DNA from: Streptomyces sp. NRRL S-646
GTDB lineage: Bacteria; Actinomycetota; Actinomycetes; Streptomycetales; Streptomycetaceae
Reading direction: 5' to 3'
Assembly: GCF_000720765.1 (NCBI RefSeq)
Contig: NZ_JODC01000032.1
Coordinates: 1 to 64,000 of the forward strand
DNA: 64,000 bases
Positions 57,901 through 64,000 of the stretch are shown one piece after another. A program made the position numbers and the translations under genes. Each line of letters opens with the position of its first letter. Position 1 is the first letter of the stretch. The notes beneath the pieces are model-generated. The model was not told the origin of the DNA. It did no database searches and saw nothing but the letters and a program-made list of their open reading frames with translations.

Positions 57901-58352
57901 TTGTTGGCCTGGCACTTGGCCAACTCCGCAACCATGGTGGTTGCCTTGTCCCGGCAGGTGGTGTCCCCGGTCACGGCATACAGCTGTGACCATGCCGTGA
58001 GGAAGTGCCCCTGGATGTGGGTGCGGAAGGGGAACGTCGGCCCGTCCCAGCCGCCGGTCGCGGCTGCGCCGTTGGTGGACAGCTTGTGGTTGGCGCGGAA
58101 GTTGTACAGCAACCGGTCGACGTCCACGAACCGCAGGTAGTTCTGGGTGCGGTTCTGGTTGTCCAGCCACCGGCTTGCGGTGAGCCGGACCTGGCCGAGC
58201 TCGAAGGGGTCCGCGGAGACCCCGATGTCAGCCCTGGCGGGAGGTATGGCCGCATGGGCAGGAGATGCGCCGATGAAGGACCCGGTGGCAGAGGCGGCTG
58301 CGGTGGCCCCGGCCAGTTGCAGGAGGCGCCGTCTACTGACGGAGGAAGACAT
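54924..58352 (-). CDS. Secreted GH127 - ricin lectin - GH62 three-part arabinofuranosidase
   Basis: A 1142-residue exported enzyme with a Tat signal ([12 protein letters not shown]). Residues about 45-630 are a GH127 beta-L-arabinofuranosidase: the zinc-thiolate site is seen as Glu350/Cys352 (TCESCNTVN) and Cys431-Cys432 ([10 protein letters not shown]). About 633-835 are two lectin blocks with QW repeats (one RicinB_lectin_2-like, one short CBM13 with CLDV). About 847-1142 are a GH62 alpha-L-arabinofuranosidase ([20 protein letters not shown], Asp868). It therefore carries activities for both anomers of arabinofuranose. A GH27 gene follows on the same strand, and a fragment of another GH127 gene lies just upstream. 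Confidence 0.93.
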   Translation of the reverse strand: MSSSVSRRRLLQLAGATAAASATGSFIGASPAHAAIPPARADIGVSADPFELGQVRLTASRWLDNQNRTQNYLRFVDVDRLLYNFRANHKLSTNGAAATGGWDGPTFPFRTHIQGHFLTAWSQLYAVTGDTTCRDKATTMVAELAKCQANNSAAGFNAGYLSGYPESDFTALEQRTLSNGNVPYYTIHKTLAGLLDVWRHIGSTQARDVLLALAGWVDWRTGRLSSQQMQAMLGTEFGGMNTVLTDLYQQTGDARWLSVAQRFDHAAVFDPLASGQDQLSGLHANTQVPKWIGATREYKATGTSRYRDIATNAWNFCVNAHTYAIGGNSQAEHFRTPNAISGYLNKDTCESCNTVNMLTLTRELFALDPNRAALFDFYERAWLNQMIGQQNPADDHGHVTYFTPLDPGGRRGVGPAWGGGTWSTDYGTFWCCQGTGLEMHTRLMDSIYFHSDDTLIVNMFVPSVLNWSERGITVTQTTSYPVSDTTTLRVTGNVGGTWAMRIRIPGWTTGATVSVNGVAQNITATPGSYATLSRSWTSGDTVTVRLPMRVGIRPANDNANVAAITYGPVVLSGNYGDTTLSSLPTLNTSSVKRTSGSSLAFTATAGGSTVNLGPFHDAHGVNYTVYWDTSGNTVRLANVGSGLVLGIQNMSTADGGRALQWTDSGTADHDWQMITDGNAVRFRNAHSGKVLGVLNMAATDGATVLQWSDNGTADHKWTLLDQGDGTYKIRNVNSGKLLAIAGNSTAVGAFAVQDSDDGTTKCLDVPGHATTAGTKVEIWSCNGGTNQQWRVNADGTVVGVESGLCLDVSGAATANGTAVQLWSCTGASNQKWTGLSGTTNSCALPSTYRWSSTGPLAQPANGWYSLKDFTTTTYNGKHLVYATYSDGNWHSMGFSPFTNWSDMATAPQTAMSSSAVAPQLFYFAPKNIWVLASLGWGTQWPFTYRTSSDPTNPNGWSAPQPLFTGSTPTGGPIDPTLIADDQNMYLFFANDDGSIFKSTMPIGNFPGSFGSSSTTVMTDSAKNLFEAPQVYKVQGQNQYLMIVEARGATEQRFFRSFTASSLNGPWTPQAATESNPFAGKGNSGATWTNDISHGDLVRNNPDQTMTIDPCNLQLLYQGRSPSSDGTSYEKLPYRPGVLTLQR

Positions 58353-58404
58353 CTTGCACCTTTCGGTGACGGCATCACGATTGCCTGGTCGTGATGGGGT
58401 GGCG

Positions 58405-58475
58405 GCTCACATGTCCGGCGGTCTGGTGCAGCACGTCACGGGCTTGTCTGCTGCCGATGTGGCGCCATACCGCCA
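58405..58475 (-). pseudogene. Remnant of a second GH127 gene
   Basis: On the minus strand the region encodes VWRHIGSRQARDVLHQTAGH, closely matching [20 protein letters not shown] inside the intact GH127 enzyme (its residues 197-216). The DNA is also similar over about 45 bp to 57716-57765. No other part of the gene remains. Confidence 0.75.
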
Positions 58476-58576
58476 CCGGGCCGGACTGATCCGCGTGGGC
58501 AAGGCGGCAGCGCGGCTCGGAATGGAGGCCCGGGGTCCGTAGGGGTCTCGGACCACTCGGCCCTCTCCAGTGACAC

Positions 58577-58587
58577 ATGGGATGGAT
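58577..58587. promoter_or_regulatory. 11-mer ATGGGATGGAT upstream of GH127
   Basis: This is identical to 37922-37932 before the GH29 gene and lies 225 bp upstream of the GH127 start (232 bp in the other case). Confidence 0.4.
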
Positions 58588-58689
58588 TAACGGATATGAA
58601 GGTGTCCGGTGTCTAGCCTTGCGACACAAAATCCATGCCTGATCGCCTATTCGTCAGGCGGGCGTCCGTGCGGCGTCCCTGACGTCGAG

Positions 58690-58700
58690 CCAAACATTGG
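58690..58700. promoter_or_regulatory. Dyad CCAAACATTGG
   Basis: An 11-bp dyad (CCAA/TTGG arms around ACA), 338 bp upstream of GH127. It shares C-AAACAT with sites before GH10-GH62 and GH29. Confidence 0.35.
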
Positions 58701-58829
58701 ATGTACCATGGGAGAGCGTGGAGTGCGAGTGCAGGACAAGGGTGGCTCGTGCTGTTGACGCGGTTCCCACCCTGCCTGCGCTTCGGTGCTGTTGCTGCTG
58801 TCGAAGCGGACCCGGAAGTGCGTCGGCAA

Positions 58830-58871
58830 GGGCGCCTGACGGGCATCTGCCCAGGTCAGGCGCCCTTTTTT
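58830..58871 (+). terminator. Strong rho-independent terminator, rightward
   Basis: GGGCGCCTGAC (58830-58840) pairs with GTCAGGCGCCC (58855-58865) and is followed by TTTTTT on the plus strand. It sits five bases from the stop of the leftward ALDH gene, so it may work in both directions, but the T-tail serves a rightward transcript for which no gene is seen. Confidence 0.85.
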
Positions 58872-58876
58872 GGTGT

Positions 58877-60400
<1,524 letters not shown>

Positions 60401-60514
60401 GCTGGTCTGCCTCCCTCGAAGCGCTGCCCGCCGTTGGGCAGCTCCGGTCGGGAGGCTAGGGACGGCGACGTTGCAACTACGTTGCCGCGAGCGCCGGGGA
60501 CCGGCCCTCGGGCG

Positions 60515-61846
60515 CTACGACGGTATGCCTCCCCGGCGAACAGCGGCGCCGGGCCAGTCGGCCGGTGCCCCCAACTCGCCCTCCAGCGCCGCCAGTCGGG
60601 CCCGGACCGTCGCCGTCGGACGGACCACGGCGAGAGCCCGCCACACGTCGAGGTCGTCCTCGCCCCACGGCGCGTGCGCCCAGTCGGCCAGCAGATCGGG
60701 GTCGCGGCGGGCTATCAGCGCCGTACGCAGGGCTTCGGCGAGGCGGTGCCTGAGCCGCACCACCGCCGGGGCCTGCGAGCCGGGCAGCAGCGGCCCCGCA
60801 TACGCCGTCGCGGCCGCCGTGACCGCACCGGTCTCCAGCCGTCGCTCGACGACGGCCATGTCGCACTCGACGGGCACGGTCAGCCGGTACGGCCGCGAGG
60901 CCAGCAGCCCCGGACCCAGCACCCTGCGCAGCCGGGCCAGTTCGGCACGCAGAGTAACCGGCGTCACCGACTCGTCCTCGTACAGCGCGCACAGCAGCTC
61001 GTCCCCGGTCAGCCCCTCCGGGTGACGGGCCAGCAGGACGAGGATCTCGCTGTGCCGGCGGCTGAGCCTGATCCTGCGCCCGCCGGTGAGAAGGTGTGCC
61101 TCGTCCCGGCCCAGCACCGTCAGCTCGGGGGTGTCGGCGCCGGGCCGCTCCGGGGTGAGCAGCGCCAGCTGGGACTCGGCGGCGCGCGCGACCGCCTGCA
61201 CGAAGCCCAGGCTGTGCGGATGCGCGAGACCGTCACCGCCGGTGATGTCCACGGCGCCGAGCACCCGCCCGGTCCGTGGATCGTGCACCGGAGCCGCCGC
61301 ACAGGTCCAGGGCTGCACCCGGCGGATGAAGTGCTCGGCCGCGAAGACCTGCACCGGCCGGTCGACGGCGACCGCGGTCCCCGGAGCGTTGGTGCCCATC
61401 GCGGTCTCCGCCCAGCGGGCACCCGGCACGAAGTTCATCCGTCCCGCATCCCGGCGGGTGGCCGGATGCCCCTCGACCCACAGCAGCCTGCCGTTGGCGT
61501 CGCACACCGCGAGCAGATGCTCCCCGTCGGCCGCGAACGTTCCCATCAGCTCACGGAACAGCGGCATCACCCGCGCCAGCGGATGCTCGGCCCGGTAGGC
61601 GCCGAGATCGCCGTCCACCAGCTCCACGCTCGCCGTGCCGTCGGGCCCCACCCCGGCCCGGGCGGAGCGCCGCCACGACTCGGCCACCACCGAACGCACC
61701 GGACGCGTCACCGTGCCCGCCTCGGTGAACGTCTCGTGCGCGCGACGCAGCATCCGCGCGTGCTCGGCAGGGTCGGCCCCCGGCTCCAGGGCCACCCACG
61801 GATCGGTCAACTCGGCCTCCCCGAAAGGTGATGCGGCTGAGGACAT
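60515..61846 (-). CDS. GAF-domain transcriptional regulator of aldehyde dehydrogenase (AcoR-like)
   Basis: A 443-residue protein. The start is ATG 61846, after GGGAG; the frame also runs further upstream without support. The N-terminal half matches AcoR-type sensor regions: VAESWRRSARAGVGPDG, a GAF domain (FAADGEHLLAVCDANGRLLW, MGTNAPGTAVAVDRPVQVFA, WTCAAAPVHDPRTGRVLGAV). It lacks the sigma-54 AAA+ domain. The C-terminal part (IRLSRRHSEILVLLARHPEG, LTGDELLCALYEDE, LRAELARLRRVLG) is a winged-helix DNA-binding region like OmpR/SARP types. This domain set is common beside exaC in Streptomyces. Confidence 0.88.
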   Translation of the reverse strand: MSSAASPFGEAELTDPWVALEPGADPAEHARMLRRAHETFTEAGTVTRPVRSVVAESWRRSARAGVGPDGTASVELVDGDLGAYRAEHPLARVMPLFRELMGTFAADGEHLLAVCDANGRLLWVEGHPATRRDAGRMNFVPGARWAETAMGTNAPGTAVAVDRPVQVFAAEHFIRRVQPWTCAAAPVHDPRTGRVLGAVDITGGDGLAHPHSLGFVQAVARAAESQLALLTPERPGADTPELTVLGRDEAHLLTGGRRIRLSRRHSEILVLLARHPEGLTGDELLCALYEDESVTPVTLRAELARLRRVLGPGLLASRPYRLTVPVECDMAVVERRLETGAVTAAATAYAGPLLPGSQAPAVVRLRHRLAEALRTALIARRDPDLLADWAHAPWGEDDLDVWRALAVVRPTATVRARLAALEGELGAPADWPGAAVRRGGIPS

Positions 61847-61956
61847 CGTCACTCCCGGTGCGCGCGCCGACAACCGTTTCGACCAGGTCACCCGAATGAC
61901 GGCCGGTCCACCCGGCCGACGGTCTTCTCGCCGGGGTCAACGGTCTCCCGCCGCGG

Positions 61957-62556
61957 TCAGGCGAGGTCGACGAGCTTTATGTAGTGCGCCCAGTCCCAGT
62001 GGGGTCCGGGGTCGGTGTGGTCCGTCCCCGGCACCTCGTAGTGCCCGATGATGTGGTCCCGGTCCTTCGGGATGCCGTACTTCGTGCAGATCGCCGCCGT
62101 GAGTCCGGCCGACTGTCGGTACAGGGCGTCGGTGAAGTATTCGGGCCGGTCAACCCAACCCTCGTGTTCGATACCGATGCTGCGCGTGTTGTAGTCCCAG
62201 TCGCCCGCGTGCCAGGCGATGTCGGCCTCCCGAACGCACTGCGCCACGTGCCCGTCCGCCGAACGCACCAGGTAGTGCGCGGTCACCTTCTTCTCCGGGT
62301 TCTGGAAGATGGCGAGCGTCTTGGCGTACGTCTCCTGCGTGACATGGATGATCACGCAGTCGAGGGGATAGGACGTGGGGCGGTCCGATGCCGTGTAGTT
62401 GGATGTGCTCGCCGGCTGCCACTCCGCCCCCGGGTAGTCGACGGCCTGGTCCTGCGCCCCGGCCCGCGCGTCGGGAAGTAACGCGTACGGGACGGCGGCC
62501 AGGACAGCGCCCTTCAGGAACCGCCGTCTGGATGTGCTGGGTCTTGCCCGTTCCAT
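61957..62556 (-). CDS. Tat-exported N-acetylmuramoyl-L-alanine amidase (Amidase_2)
   Basis: A 199-residue zinc amidase that cuts the peptide from peptidoglycan. It starts at ATG 62556 with a Tat signal (STSRRRFLKGAVLAAVPYAL). The mature domain has the first zinc His in LDCVIIHVTQETY, TAHYLVRSADGHV, IAWHAGDWDYNTRSIGIEHE and the C-terminal ligands in DHIIGHYEVPGTDHTDPG. Together these are the Amidase_2/PGRP signature. It lies just 31 bp after the formamidase gene on the same strand. Confidence 0.93.
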   Translation of the reverse strand: MERARPSTSRRRFLKGAVLAAVPYALLPDARAGAQDQAVDYPGAEWQPASTSNYTASDRPTSYPLDCVIIHVTQETYAKTLAIFQNPEKKVTAHYLVRSADGHVAQCVREADIAWHAGDWDYNTRSIGIEHEGWVDRPEYFTDALYRQSAGLTAAICTKYGIPKDRDHIIGHYEVPGTDHTDPGPHWDWAHYIKLVDLA

Positions 62557-62587
62557 GAAGCCGTGCCTTTCGGTCAGCGGGGGAGGC

Positions 62588-63601
62588 TCAGCCCCGCAAA
62601 CTCGTCGCGATCTCGCGCAGCTGCGCGTGCACGCCGCGATGAGTCTCGCGCGCGGGCAGCCACTCCTTGCGGATCTTGGCCACGCAGGTGTAGTTGGTGT
62701 CGCACACATTGGCCAGCGGTGACTCCACCGCCTGGGTGGCGAACTGGTAGGCGTCCAGCTCACTGAAGCCGTAGTCGCGCACCAGCCACTGCACCAGGTC
62801 GAGCTGCGATATCCGGAACGCATCCTCCAGGGGGCGGGCCGACCCCGTGGAGATGATGTGCGTGTCCGACTCGATGCGCGGCCAGGGCGTGGCGAGCCCC
62901 CTGAGCAGTTCCACGATCACCACGGTGTTCATCGCGCACTCGACCGCGACGCCGCAGGTCTCGCCCTCGCCTTGCCGAGCGTGCCCGTCGCCGAGGCTGA
63001 GCAGCGCGCCCTCCACATTCACGCCGAGGTAGCAGGTGACGCCGGCCCGCATCTCGGGCGTGTCCATGTTGCCGCCGTGCGCGTCGGGTACCAGGGCCGA
63101 ACGCACCTCGAGGTTGGCTGGGGCCACGCCCACGGTGCCGTGCATCGGGTCCAGGGGCAGCTCGGCCTCGATGTCGCTGTCGTGCGCCCGGAACAGCGCC
63201 GTGCGGCGGCTGCGGTCGAGCTGCCAGATCCACACCGTCTCCGGCAGCGGCGGCTGGAGCGTGGCCGTGGTGTGCGTGGAGGTGAGCGCGCCGAACAGCG
63301 GGACCGTGGTCGACGCGGCCCAGTCGCGGGCCGGTTCGACGGACACGAAGTGCACGGCGACCGTGTCACCCGGTTGGGCACCCTCGACGTGGAACGGTCC
63401 GGTCTGCGGATTGAGGAAGGGGAACTCGCACACCTCGGACACCAGGTCCTTCTCGGACCGCACCCGCCCGGCGAAGCAGTCCTCTGTGTACAGGTCGAGG
63501 ACCGTGCCGGGCGCGATGCGCGCCACGGGCGGGGCGCCGCCGAACGTCCAGGCGTACTCGCCCGGCTCCGGCCGGACGGTCAGGATGCGGGGGTCGCTCA
63601 T
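62588..63601 (-). CDS. Acetamidase/formamidase family protein
   Basis: A 337-residue FmdA_AmdA-family enzyme hydrolysing formamide or short amides to ammonia and acid. Conserved blocks: YTEDCFAGRV, FPFLNPQTGPFHVEGAQPGD, ELPLDPMHGTVGVAP, DAHGGNMDTPEMRAG and VNVEGALLSLGDGHARQGEG. ATG 63601 overlaps the stop of the permease-like gene upstream by four bases (ATGA), so both are translated together; the transporter may import the amide. Confidence 0.92.
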   Translation of the reverse strand: MSDPRILTVRPEPGEYAWTFGGAPPVARIAPGTVLDLYTEDCFAGRVRSEKDLVSEVCEFPFLNPQTGPFHVEGAQPGDTVAVHFVSVEPARDWAASTTVPLFGALTSTHTTATLQPPLPETVWIWQLDRSRRTALFRAHDSDIEAELPLDPMHGTVGVAPANLEVRSALVPDAHGGNMDTPEMRAGVTCYLGVNVEGALLSLGDGHARQGEGETCGVAVECAMNTVVIVELLRGLATPWPRIESDTHIISTGSARPLEDAFRISQLDLVQWLVRDYGFSELDAYQFATQAVESPLANVCDTNYTCVAKIRKEWLPARETHRGVHAQLREIATSLRG

Positions 63602-63999
63602 GGGTGTGCTGCTCCGTTCTGCACAGGGCCGGTCGGGGAGGGGTCGTCGAGGTGGACGCGGGCGGTCTCGGATATCCGCTCGGGATGCCGCCGCATGAGC
63701 ACCAGCAGCACCACGACGCCGACGGCCATCCACACGGCGACGACCGGTCCCGCGTAGGAGACGGGCGCGGTCAGTGCGGTGACGAAGTCGAAGACGGGCA
63801 GGCCCGCCGCGGTCAGCAGCGCGGGCACGAACGCGATGATGCCCAGCAGCGGCAGCAGCAGATGCCGTACCGGTTTGAGCAACTCCCGCCTGCGGCGAAG
63901 GAAATAGCCGGCGCAGGAGAGGTTGACGACGATGTACACGCCGATCACGACGGTGACGATCACCGTGGCGAGCAGCAGGAACGCCGTCACCGGGTCGTA
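63598..63999 (-). CDS. Amino acid/amide permease (APC-type), C-terminal part
   Basis: The window holds the last 133 codons, open to the edge. There are three hydrophobic helices (FLLLATVIVTVVIGVYIVVN, LLPLLGIIAFVPALLTAAGL, VVAVWMAVGVVVLLVLM) and a charged tail (ERISETARVHLDDPSPTG). The CAGYFLRRRRELLKPVRHLL loop is typical of the C-terminus of APC-superfamily permeases. It overlaps the formamidase start. Confidence 0.8.
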   Translation of the reverse strand, partial: YDPVTAFLLLATVIVTVVIGVYIVVNLSCAGYFLRRRRELLKPVRHLLLPLLGIIAFVPALLTAAGLPVFDFVTALTAPVSYAGPVVAVWMAVGVVVLLVLMRRHPERISETARVHLDDPSPTGPVQNGAAHP

Positions 64000-64000
64000 G

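Larger units (their letters stand above)
58353..58876. other. Intergenic region upstream of GH127
   Basis: These 524 bp hold no intact gene. They contain a fragment of a second GH127 gene (58405-58475), the 11-mer at 58577, a CCAAACATTGG dyad at 58690 and a rightward terminator at 58830-58871. Confidence 0.6.

Overview
The window is a 64 kb piece of an actinomycete chromosome, almost certainly Streptomyces or a close relative. The base composition is very G+C-rich, many genes start with GTG or TTG, neighbouring genes overlap at ATGA or GTGA, and the gene families are typical of the genus (a mycothiol-type glycosyltransferase, WHTH regulators, many secreted Tat/Sec glycoside hydrolases, two PASTA-less Ser/Thr kinases). 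No insertion sequence, CRISPR array, tRNA or rRNA was seen. All functions are assigned by reading motifs; no database search was possible.

Layout. (1) 1-5.7 kb: end of glyA, then L-serine dehydratase, fdhD overlapping an mshA-like glycosyltransferase, and a membrane Ser/Thr kinase. (2) 5.7-7.9 kb: two tautomerase-fold genes, a truncated zinc alcohol dehydrogenase and a TetR repressor, tied together by near-identical palindromes in both intergenic regions. (3) 7.9-11.6 kb: a persulfide/sulfide-detoxification locus: ETHE1-like metallo-hydrolase with rhodanese domains, two further rhodaneses, a TauE/SafE exporter and a CstR-like repressor, with matching ATACCCC-GGGGTAT operators before both transcription units. 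(4) 11.6-19.5 kb: PobA-type hydroxylase, a frameshifted GNAT gene, the RNA polymerase-recycling ATPase HelR behind a rifamycin-associated element, a methyltransferase, a MOSC protein and an ion channel. (5) 19.5-31 kb: intracellular GH51 arabinofuranosidase with its LacI regulator, then a decayed stretch (5'-truncated asparagine synthetase, doubly frameshifted TPR gene, aldehyde dehydrogenase remnant) mixed with regulators, an MpaB-family oxygenase and an SNase-like protein.

(6) 31-49.8 kb: the core of a plant-polysaccharide locus. A GH10-GH62 xylanase/arabinofuranosidase, a lone trpC, a bacterial expansin and a lectin-bearing GH29 alpha-L-fucosidase precede a divergent 12-gene operon holding a sugar ABC transporter, FucU, L-fuconate dehydratase, lactonase, two dehydrogenase types, a KDPG-family aldolase, a sugar kinase, an L-fucose-dehydrogenase-type AKR and a GntR repressor. 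Fucose released outside by GH29 would be imported and oxidised to pyruvate-level products inside. (7) 50-64 kb: DEAD-box helicase, second kinase with a RodZ-C-like sensor domain, then GH127-lectin-GH62 and GH27 enzymes in tandem, an ExaC aldehyde dehydrogenase with its GAF activator, a Tat-exported amidase, a formamidase and a permease cut by the window edge.

The most interesting material is the carbohydrate part: unusual multi-enzyme fusions, a GH127/GH62/GH27 combination that fits the sugars of plant extensins, a second GH127 fragment upstream, and short sequence motifs repeated at equal distances in front of separate hydrolase genes.
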